Below are positions 1-4,922 of a stretch of DNA of 6,480 nt, one piece after another. How positions within the stretch are numbered: the first letter of the stretch is position 1; the number at the start of each line of letters is the position of its first letter. A program made the translations under genes and the position numbers. This DNA comes from Rhodoluna sp. (lineage in GTDB: Bacteria; Actinomycetota; Actinomycetes; Actinomycetales; Microbacteriaceae). Under the pieces are notes generated by a model. It was not told the origin of the DNA. It was given only the letters and a program-made list of their open reading frames with translations, and did not search any database. The stretch covers positions 1-6,480 of the forward strand of contig JALQVK010000154.1 in the NCBI GenBank assembly GCA_023260375.1. Direction: 5' to 3'.

Positions 1-1271
1 TCACCAGTTGAGTAAGGCGGGAAGTTGTAGTTGTGCATGTAACGCTTAACGGTTACTGGTGACAACGTATCCAACTGCTGTTCCAACTTGAGCATGTTCA
101 AGGTGGTAACGCCGAGGATCTGAGTTTCGCCACGTTCGAACAATGCCGAACCGTGTACGCGAGGCAGAACTTCAACTTCAGCTGAAAGAGTACGGATGTC
201 AGCAAGACCACGGCCATCCATACGGATCTTGTCCTTGAGGACGCGAGTACGAATGAGCTTCTTCGTTACCGAGCGAAGTGCTGCGCTAACTTCCTTTTCG
301 CGACCTTCGAATTGTGCACCTACGCGCTCAACACAAAGTTCCTTAACGCGATCAAGTTCAGTTTCGCGTTCCTGCTTGCCAGCGATTGTGAGTGCAGCGG
401 CAAGTTCGGCACCGATTGCTGTTTCAACTGCGGCGTAAACGTCACCTTCGTAATCAAGGAAGATTGGGAATTCCTTAACTTCCTTGGCAGCAACAGCAGC
501 AAGTGCGCTTTGTGCTTCACACAAGGTTCGGATGAAAGGCTTTGCAGCTTCAAGTCCCTGAGCAACAACTTCTTCGGTCGGCGCTGTTGCGCCGCCCTTG
601 ATGAGGTCAATTGTGCGCTCGGTTGCTTCTGCTTCAACCATCATGATGGCAACATCTTCTACACCGTTTTCAACAACAACACGACCAGCAACGACCATGT
701 CGAATACTGCGCGCTCTAGCTGAGAGTGCTTAGGGAAGGCAACCCACTGGTCGTCGATTAGTGCCACACGAACACCACCGATTGGACCAGAGAAAGGTAG
801 GCCTGCAAGCTGGGTAGACATCGAAGCTGCGTTGATCGCAACTACGTCGTAAAGCTCGTCTGGGTGAATAGCCATTACGGTTACAACAACCTGAACCTCG
901 TTGCGCAGACCATCAACGAATGACGGACGTAGCGGACGGTCGATTAGACGACAAGCCAAGATGGCTTCGGTTGTTGGGCGACCTTCACGACGGAAGAAGC
1001 TACCAGGAATCTTTCCGGCAGCGTACATCTTCTCTTCAACGTCGATGGTTAGTGGGAAGAAGTCGAACTGGTCTTTTGGCTGCTTTGAAGCAGTGGTTGC
1101 TGAGAACAGCATGGTTTCGCCATCAATGTAGACAGCTGCGGCGCCCTGAGCCTGCTGGGCTAGGCGGCCTGACTCGAAACGGATAACACGCTTACCGTGC
1201 TTGCCGTTGTCGATGATTGCGTATTCGTATTCTGAGCCATCCATTGGCTCGTGGTTATCTGGACCGGTCAT
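1..1271 (-). CDS. pnp: Polyribonucleotide nucleotidyltransferase (PNPase), N-terminal part, cut by the left window edge
   Basis: This enzyme performs phosphorolytic 3'-to-5' RNA degradation, releasing nucleoside diphosphates, and in actinobacteria also synthesises RNA tails; it acts as a cytoplasmic trimer. The reading frame is open from the ATG at 1271 to the window edge, giving 423 of the roughly 740-750 residues usual for the family. The first RNase PH-like domain is clear: residues 28-62 are followed by the hallmark FFRREGRP at 92-99 and the RLIDRPLRP stretch just after. An alpha-helical linker region follows. The second RNase PH core begins near the DGR motif (around 350), with FERGETQ near 375 and [10 protein letters not shown] at the edge. 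The missing part should hold the catalytic residues of the second core and the KH and S1 domains. The start is supported by AGGAG five bases upstream and by an N-terminal extension typical of actinobacterial PNPases. Identification is very secure. Confidence 0.97.
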   Translation of the reverse strand, partial: MTGPDNHEPMDGSEYEYAIIDNGKHGKRVIRFESGRLAQQAQGAAAVYIDGETMLFSATTASKQPKDQFDFFPLTIDVEEKMYAAGKIPGSFFRREGRPTTEAILACRLIDRPLRPSFVDGLRNEVQVVVTVMAIHPDELYDVVAINAASMSTQLAGLPFSGPIGGVRVALIDDQWVAFPKHSQLERAVFDMVVAGRVVVENGVEDVAIMMVEAEATERTIDLIKGGATAPTEEVVAQGLEAAKPFIRTLCEAQSALAAVAAKEVKEFPIFLDYEGDVYAAVETAIGAELAAALTIAGKQERETELDRVKELCVERVGAQFEGREKEVSAALRSVTKKLIRTRVLKDKIRMDGRGLADIRTLSAEVEVLPRVHGSALFERGETQILGVTTLNMLKLEQQLDTLSPVTVKRYMHNYNFPPYSTG

Positions 1272-1294
1272 GGTCTCTCCTCTTGTATCTTCAC

Positions 1295-1329
1295 GCGCGA
1301 AAAAACCACACAGTTTGCGTGTATCGCGC
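1295..1329 (-). promoter_or_regulatory. Nested hairpin with U6 tract just upstream of the pnp ribosome binding site
   Basis: In the pnp-sense RNA, GCGCGA (1324-1329) can pair with UCGCGC (1295-1300). Inside it UACAC (1319-1323) can pair with GUGUG (1307-1311) around a 7-base loop, followed by G and six U (1300-1305). The inner hairpin plus U tract resembles a weak attenuator, while the outer stem would enclose the U tract. The pairing is seen in the sequence; any regulatory role is inferred and the structure is modest. Confidence 0.3.
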
Positions 1330-1353
1330 TAGAGCTTTTAGGCGCGGTTAACT

Positions 1354-1370
1354 GCCCACCGAATGTGGGC
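1354..1370 (-). promoter_or_regulatory. Short GC-rich hairpin in the pnp leader
   Basis: GCCCAC (1365-1370 read on the minus strand) pairs perfectly with GUGGGC (1354-1359) around the five-base loop AUUCG. It lies between the long leader hairpin and the pnp ribosome binding site. No U tract follows, so it is not a terminator. It may be a structural element of the pnp leader. Confidence 0.4.
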
Positions 1371-1374
1371 TGCC

Positions 1375-1430
1375 CTGATCTGCAGTAAAGAACCTTGGAA
1401 ATCTTTCCAAGACCCACCACCGTAGATCAG
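1375..1430 (-). promoter_or_regulatory. Long imperfect RNA hairpin in the rpsO-pnp spacer (candidate RNase III/PNPase autoregulatory element)
   Basis: On the minus strand the outer arms CUGAUCU and AGAUCAG pair perfectly (7 bp), as do the inner arms CUUGGAA and UUCCAAG (7 bp) around the tetraloop AGAU. The two 12-base stretches between them also pair in register, with four Watson-Crick pairs, six G-U wobbles and only two mismatches. This makes a 26-position stem. The wobbles would be A-C mismatches on the plus strand, so the structure fits an RNA transcribed toward pnp. In E. coli the pnp leader stem is cut by RNase III and then used by PNPase for autoregulation, and a comparable rpsO-pnp intergenic hairpin is known in Streptomyces. 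The same role here is inferred from position and shape. Confidence 0.6.
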
Positions 1431-1457
1431 CAAACGTAGCCGCAAAGCACTAGTTCT

Positions 1458-1486
1458 AGGGTAACAGCAGAACCCGACATTGCCTA
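1458..1486 (-). promoter_or_regulatory. Candidate pnp promoter (-35 TAGGCA, 17-base spacer, extended -10 TACCCT)
   Basis: Downstream of the rpsO terminator, on the minus strand, TAGGCA (1481-1486; 4 of 6 to TTGACA) lies 17 bases before TACCCT (1458-1463). TACCCT fits the actinobacterial TAnnnT -10 pattern and has a TG one base upstream. Transcription would begin near 1450 and give a leader of about 180 bases carrying the pnp hairpins. A promoter is expected here because the terminator separates the two genes. No start site has been measured, so confidence is moderate. Confidence 0.4.
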
Positions 1487-1490
1487 GAAC

Positions 1491-1525
1491 AAAAAACCGC
1501 CCCGAGTTTACCCGGAGCGGTTTTT
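1491..1525 (-). terminator. Intrinsic terminator after rpsO
   Basis: Thirteen bases past the S15 stop codon, the minus strand carries five A, then a 10-bp stem (CCGCTCCGGG at 1511-1520 with CTCGGGGCGG at 1497-1506), a TAAA loop and six T (1491-1496). Two stem pairs are G-U in the rpsO-sense RNA and would be A-C mismatches on the other strand, so it serves the minus strand best. It probably gives partial or full termination between rpsO and pnp. Confidence 0.88.
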
Positions 1526-1538
1526 CGTAAAGTCAGAA

Positions 1539-1808
1539 TTAGCGACGAAGACCTAGACGCTCAATCAACGCACGGTAGCGGTTGATGTCTACGTTCTGTA
1601 GGTAACCAAGTAGACGCTTGCGCTGTCCTACAAGAAGTAGCAGGCCACGACGTGAGTGGTGGTCGTGCTTGTGCTCCTTGAAGTGCTCGGTTAGGTCTTT
1701 GATGCGACGCGAAAGCACAGCAATCTGAACCTCTGGTGAACCGGTGTCACCTGGGTGGGTTGCGTACTCAGCGATGATGCTCTGCTTTACCTGTGGGTCT
1801 AGAGCCAT
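1539..1808 (-). CDS. rpsO: Small ribosomal subunit protein S15
   Basis: S15 binds 16S rRNA helices at a three-way junction and starts assembly of the 30S platform. The 89-residue product has the exact family length and the recognisable sequence [20 protein letters not shown], then [11 protein letters not shown] (20-30), the conserved [11 protein letters not shown] segment (46-56) and the [10 protein letters not shown] region (61-70). The ATG is preceded by AAGGAG at a 7-base spacing. It is followed by a strong terminator and then by pnp, the conserved rpsO-pnp order. It probably has its own promoter in the gap after the DUF805 gene. Leucine codon choice is odd: 6 of 13 are CTA and 5 are CTT, with only one CTG. 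Confidence 0.98.
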   Translation of the reverse strand: MALDPQVKQSIIAEYATHPGDTGSPEVQIAVLSRRIKDLTEHFKEHKHDHHSRRGLLLLVGQRKRLLGYLQNVDINRYRALIERLGLRR

Positions 1809-1890
1809 AGTGGTTCTCCTTCGATTCGCTGCGCGGCGTAAGAAACACTGTGTTTCAAACTCTCTTTATCCGCGGCCGTTACACGGCAAC
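1809..1890 (-). promoter_or_regulatory. rpsO 5' leader with a 15-base palindrome and other pairable segments
   Basis: The leader holds GAAACACTGTGTTTC (1842-1856), a perfect 7-base inverted repeat around one central base. It also has GCCGT/ACGGC arms (1875-1879 and 1883-1887) and short GCGG/CCGC segments that could enclose the palindrome. S15 is known to repress its own translation through structured leaders that differ between phyla, including an actinobacterial type. Whether this leader does so is inferred from position and pairing; I could not match it to a named motif. Confidence 0.35.
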
Positions 1891-1896
1891 CTCTCA

Positions 1897-1926
1897 AGCC
1901 TACCTGTTAGTAGTCAATAGTTGCAA
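1897..1926 (-). promoter_or_regulatory. Candidate rpsO promoter (-35 TTGCAA, 18-base spacer, -10 TAGGCT)
   Basis: On the minus strand TTGCAA (1921-1926), inside the 3' end of the DUF805 gene, lies 18 bases before TAGGCT (1897-1902). TAGGCT is a good actinobacterial -10 of the TAnnnT type. Transcription would begin near 1890 and leave a leader of about 80 bases before the S15 start codon. A separate strong promoter is expected for a ribosomal protein gene behind low-expression genes. Confidence 0.42.
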
Positions 1927-2416
1927 CCGTTGGTGCTTGCGGCTTGACCTTTGAAGGTAGCAGTGACACCACAAAGAAAAACATTGCAACAACAAATAAA
2001 GCGATCAATCCAGGCAAAAAGGTTGCGGCAAGAACCTCAATAACTTTGGTATCGGTTAGAACTCTGTCGTAGTGAGCTGGATCTGGCAATAGTTGGGTTA
2101 GTGTTTGGACATTCGAAGCTAGGCCATAGAAGAAAGCAACTACTGGCAACACCCAAAGGAATAGCCACCAAGCCGAGAACCCCGCATCGCGGTTGCGTCG
2201 AACCATTACCGTCAGCTGCGGAAGGAACAATGCAACACTGATGATGGTTTGCACGGGCGCATTGTCAGTCTGACGAATGGCAATGTCGAAAGCCCCACCA
2301 ATCAAACCGACTAGGAATACAAAAAGTGTGAACCACCAGTATTCCGGACGGGTTGCAACACCACGAAAATTGGCGTACTTCCTGAAAACAATTTTGACTG
2401 CGTCTAGAAACTGCAT
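1907..2416 (-). CDS. DUF805 family integral membrane protein
   Basis: The 169-residue product has the DUF805 layout: an N-terminal amphipathic stretch with YANFRGVATRPEYWWFTLF (14-32), hydrophobic segments at about 27-47, 55-70, 82-100 and 129-153, and the family's signature near LPQLTVMVRRNRDAGFSAWW (65-84). That segment corresponds to the usual P-x(n)-RRLHD-x-G-x-S-x-W pattern. DUF805 proteins (YhaH/YhaI-like) are small inner-membrane proteins of undetermined function. The loop between helices 3 and 4 (about 101-128) is hydrophilic. The start ATG overlaps the ribF stop by one base (TAATG), with AGGGGAG just upstream, so translation is probably coupled to ribF. The family call is good; the function is unknown. 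Confidence 0.85.
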   Translation of the reverse strand: MQFLDAVKIVFRKYANFRGVATRPEYWWFTLFVFLVGLIGGAFDIAIRQTDNAPVQTIISVALFLPQLTVMVRRNRDAGFSAWWLFLWVLPVVAFFYGLASNVQTLTQLLPDPAHYDRVLTDTKVIEVLAATFLPGLIALFVVAMFFFVVSLLPSKVKPQAPTVATIDY

Positions 2417-3357
2417 TACTTCTCCCCTTGATCGAGTGCTACTCGGATTTTTTCTATGTCTCGATTGATTTCCTCAACCAAAGCTTCTACCCCGTCAAAT
2501 TTAGCGGCAGGACGGATGAACTCCACGTATTCGAGAGTCACCGTCTTGTCGTAAAGGTCCAGACCAGCCGGGGCATCGATTACGAAAGATTCAACAAGTC
2601 GAGGAACCGCTTGGAATGTTTCGTTAATACCGACCGAGTGTGCCGCGGGGAACTTTTGGTCGTCAACGTAGAGCCAACCCGCATACACTCCGTCTAGGGG
2701 CAAGAACCCTTCACAGTTTCGAGACATGTTCGCGGTTGGAAAACCGATGGTTCTGCCAATCTTGAGTCCGTGCTCGATGATGCCGGTGTTGATGTGGTTT
2801 CGGCCCAGCAGTGTTGCGGCTGCCATTACCTTTCCCTGGTTGAGAAGGTCACGAATTCTGGTGGTTGAAACAGCCTCCCCACCAACAGTCACCTGTGGAA
2901 TTACAAAAACTCGGAAACCAAACTTAGACGCAAGTTCGCGAAGTGTTTCAACAGTTCCGGCACCCTTGTGACCAAAGCGGAAACCTTCACCGACCACAAC
3001 AATCTTTGCTTTGAGAGCATCGACCAAAATCTCTTGCACGAAGTCACCCGGCGATTTACCTGCAAGCGTTTCTTCAAAGGTCAGGGTGAGAGTGGCATCG
3101 ATTCCCTGCTCAGCTAAAAGAATGGTTTTCTGAGCTGGGCCGATTAGCGGCAACCTATATTCGTCTGGATTCAGCAGCGCATCTGGGTGACGATCGAAGG
3201 TGAGCGCTACCGCGGCGAACAGATTCTCCTCGGCAAGATCCACGACCCGACTGAGAAGCGCTTGGTGCCCTAGGTGAACACCATCGAATTTGCCGATAGT
3301 TACTGCTGTATTTGCAAAATCGGTTGGAACTTCGGTAGGGCTAGACCAACTAAGCAC
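2416..3357 (-). CDS. ribF: Bifunctional riboflavin kinase / FAD synthetase
   Basis: The enzyme phosphorylates riboflavin to FMN and adenylates FMN to FAD in the cytoplasm. The 313-residue product, counted from a GTG start, matches the usual length of about 310. The N-terminal adenylyltransferase domain has IGKFDGVHLGHQ (21-32), TFDRHPDALL (53-62), GEGFRFGHKGAG (123-134) and STTRIRDLL (164-172). The C-terminal kinase domain has GRTIGFPTAN (201-210), LDGVYAGW (221-228), GINETF (243-248) and the LDLYDKTVTLEYVEFIRP stretch (266-283). A longer version beginning with ATG at 3474 is open, but it adds 39 unrelated residues and overlaps the upstream gene by 125 bases. The GTG at 3357 has AAAGG six bases upstream and gives the typical N-terminus (VLSWSSPTEVP). 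It overlaps the upstream membrane gene by 8 bases. Confidence 0.95.
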   Translation of the reverse strand: MLSWSSPTEVPTDFANTAVTIGKFDGVHLGHQALLSRVVDLAEENLFAAVALTFDRHPDALLNPDEYRLPLIGPAQKTILLAEQGIDATLTLTFEETLAGKSPGDFVQEILVDALKAKIVVVGEGFRFGHKGAGTVETLRELASKFGFRVFVIPQVTVGGEAVSTTRIRDLLNQGKVMAAATLLGRNHINTGIIEHGLKIGRTIGFPTANMSRNCEGFLPLDGVYAGWLYVDDQKFPAAHSVGINETFQAVPRLVESFVIDAPAGLDLYDKTVTLEYVEFIRPAAKFDGVEALVEEINRDIEKIRVALDQGEK

Positions 3358-3736
3358 GCTTGGCCTTTCGAAGCCACCAAAGTCCCCAGATTGGAAGTAG
3401 TAGCGGAACGCAAGCGTAACCTGCGCCGTAGAGCGACCAAACTGTGGCATGGCGGAACTCGGCTGGTAGCACAATTGAAAGGGTTCCGATGACTAGGACA
3501 CCAATCAATTCAAAAATAAGTGCGTAGGTCGCCAATTTAGTTAGACCTCTTGCCAACGATATGGTAGCGACAATATAGACCAAGGCTGAGAGAGCACTCA
3601 GGCTGTAGGCAAGCGGAGCATCATTGAACTTGGTGGCCAACTGGTAGAGAGAACGAGCGGTAGCTGCCAGCGCAAAGATCGCATAGATGGCGATCAGAAG
3701 GCGGCCAGGTCCTGAGGAAGTCTTGTTGGAAGCCAT
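3350..3736 (-). CDS. Small four-helix integral membrane protein, function unknown
   Basis: The 128-residue product has a short polar N-terminus (MASNKTSSGPG) and four probable transmembrane helices at about 12-31, 41-62, 66-90 and 99-122. It ends in the positively charged tail WLRKAKRA, which should lie in the cytoplasm. Polar residues inside or beside helices (R28 and Q32 near helix 1, E76 in helix 3) could be functional. I do not recognise a named family, though similar small proteins are, to my impression, found in other Microbacteriaceae. The ATG follows the stop of the PstS-like gene by 19 bases and has no clear Shine-Dalgarno sequence; an in-frame TGA two codons upstream prevents extension. 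Translation may rely on coupling. Its 3' end overlaps ribF by 8 bases. Confidence 0.75.
   Translation of the reverse strand: MASNKTSSGPGRLLIAIYAIFALAATARSLYQLATKFNDAPLAYSLSALSALVYIVATISLARGLTKLATYALIFELIGVLVIGTLSIVLPAEFRHATVWSLYGAGYACVPLLLPIWGLWWLRKAKRA
3358..3368 (-). promoter_or_regulatory. Ribosome binding site deciding the ribF GTG start
   Basis: AAAGG (3364-3368, minus strand) lies six bases before GTG at 3357. It sits inside the last codons of the upstream membrane-protein gene, consistent with coupled translation. Confidence 0.6.
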
Positions 3737-3755
3737 GGTTCAAGACTACCGAGAA

Positions 3756-4838
3756 CTATTCGCTCTTCTTGGTCACCTTAGGAATTGGAAGACCTTTACG
3801 AACCAAACCAACTGCGCTGTAGCGGACGGTTTCTGGAAGCTGACTAATGTTTAGATAGCCAAGCGCTCCTTGACTGTCTAGGCGCAGCATGAAGGCGGCG
3901 GCGGCGCGCTTTAGCAAGGTGTCCTCACCGCATAGGGTCAAGGTGATCGGGAAAATTGCCTGGTAAGGAACAGCAGCCTTTTCACCTTCGAACATTGGCT
4001 TAGCCTCAACTTTAGGGTCCAACGCCATGGTCAACGTCGAGCCCGAAGTTTTGGCAACGAGCTGAGTACCAGCGGCGTAGAGACTTTCCTCGCTTGGAAG
4101 CGCAAAAAGCCTTTCACCAGTTTCTGAATCTTTTTTACCTGTGTTCAGGCCAAGTACTGTCAACCCGTTAGTCACTGCTACTGAGTTTGGTAAGACTGCC
4201 AGCTCACCTGCTCCTAATTCGGCAGGAACTGAACCATCAAACAGGTTGATTCCGGTGAATTTGCTGACATCTAGTTTCGCCCCCTGATATCCCAAAGCTA
4301 GCTTTAGTGCCTCTAGAGAGTTTGCATCTGCCTCGACACGAACCACGATAGGTAGATCTGGAAGGGTAAGTTCTGGGTTGTCTTTTGCGATTGCAGGGTC
4401 GTTCCAGTTTGTAATTTCACCGTTCAACACTTTAGCCAGAGTCTTATAGCCAAGGTTTAGCGAGTCAGTTCCCTCAACATTGTAAGCAACATCCGCCGCA
4501 TCAAATCCGTAAGGAACACTTGCAAAAGCCTTGCAGACTGAGGCATTTGACGAAGTAATTTGAACATCTGCCGTGGCTAAGTCGCCGGTGTTAGTAATGG
4601 TCATGGCCGGAAGGGAATCGACGCAAGAAGTGGCCAGCGATTCAGCCAGAGTGTCAACGACCATCGAGTTTGATTGATCCGAGGCAACGTTCACATTACC
4701 CTCAACGCAGGTGTAGGTCTTTTCAGCAAGTTGAGCTAAAAGTTCTGGAGGCATTGGAGGATCACAAGCGGCTAGCATTCCAGCACATAGGACCACACCC
4801 ACTACAACTTGAATTTTCCTGAGCAAGCCGATTTTCAT
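3756..4838 (-). CDS. PstS-like lipoprotein, divergent paralogue of the phosphate-binding protein
   Basis: The 360-residue product begins with a lipoprotein signal peptide: charged MKIGLLRK, a hydrophobic core, then the lipobox LAAC with Cys25 as the lipidated residue. It should be anchored on the outer face of the cytoplasmic membrane. The PBP2/PstS fold is shown by LAKVLNGEITNWNDPAIA (134-151), NPELTLPDLPIVVRV (154-168) and a PstS-like C-terminus with LGYLNISQLPETV (327-339). The phosphate-contacting motifs are not recognisable. There is no GSGS or STGSG loop near the N-terminus, and RVEADANS (167-174) stands where R-S-D-G-S-G-T is expected. Besides Cys25 the mature part has Cys44, Cys72, Cys102 and Cys303, enough for two disulfides. 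It lies 84 bases after pstS, with AGAAGG seven bases before the ATG. It may bind another ligand, assist PstS or sense phosphate; all three are inferences. Confidence 0.82.
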   Translation of the reverse strand: MKIGLLRKIQVVVGVVLCAGMLAACDPPMPPELLAQLAEKTYTCVEGNVNVASDQSNSMVVDTLAESLATSCVDSLPAMTITNTGDLATADVQITSSNASVCKAFASVPYGFDAADVAYNVEGTDSLNLGYKTLAKVLNGEITNWNDPAIAKDNPELTLPDLPIVVRVEADANSLEALKLALGYQGAKLDVSKFTGINLFDGSVPAELGAGELAVLPNSVAVTNGLTVLGLNTGKKDSETGERLFALPSEESLYAAGTQLVAKTSGSTLTMALDPKVEAKPMFEGEKAAVPYQAIFPITLTLCGEDTLLKRAAAAFMLRLDSQGALGYLNISQLPETVRYSAVGLVRKGLPIPKVTKKSE

Positions 4839-4878
4839 GCCTAAACCTTCTGTCTGTGTTTCTTTACTTTAAGCGAAA

Positions 4879-4910
4879 GTTTGGTGGCCTGACGAATCAG
4901 ACCACCAAAC
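4879..4910 (-). terminator. Strong UUCG-loop hairpin between pstS and the PstS-like gene (attenuator or mRNA stabiliser)
   Basis: In the minus-strand RNA, nine perfect pairs (GUUUGGUGG with CCACCAAAC), one U-G pair and four more pairs (CUGA with UCAG) form an uninterrupted 14-bp stem closed by UUCG. On the plus strand the U-G position would be a C-A mismatch, so the pstS-sense RNA is favoured. It lies 12 bases after the pstS stop codon. The following bases are only moderately U-rich (UUUCGCUU), so partial termination or protection of the pstS 3' end is more likely than full termination. Confidence 0.7.
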
Positions 4911-4922
4911 ATCTCGTTTTTA

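Noticed and set aside
312..719. Plus-strand open frame of 135 codons, cysteine-rich
   Set aside because: It lies fully antisense to the conserved pnp frame, has no convincing ribosome binding site, and its residues are what the complement of PNPase codons would give.
196..1186. Other open frames within pnp (196-438 plus, 320-637 minus in another frame, 901-1131 and 920-1186 plus)
   Set aside because: All overlap the PNPase coding sequence in other frames, with low-complexity Ser/Arg- or Leu-rich products resembling no protein family.
1842..1856. Palindrome before rpsO as a terminator for the DUF805 gene
   Set aside because: The realistic stem is only about five A/T-rich pairs and is not followed by a run of T on the minus strand.
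3358..3474. N-terminal extension of ribF from an ATG at 3474
   Set aside because: The added 39 residues match nothing expected in RibF and would overlap the upstream membrane gene by 125 bases. The GTG at 3357 has a ribosome binding site and gives the normal length.
2277..3492. Plus-strand open frames opposite DUF805, ribF and the membrane gene (2277-2468, 2428-2697, 2726-2971, 3274-3492)
   Set aside because: Each lies antisense to a well-supported gene and shows no motif or ribosome binding site.
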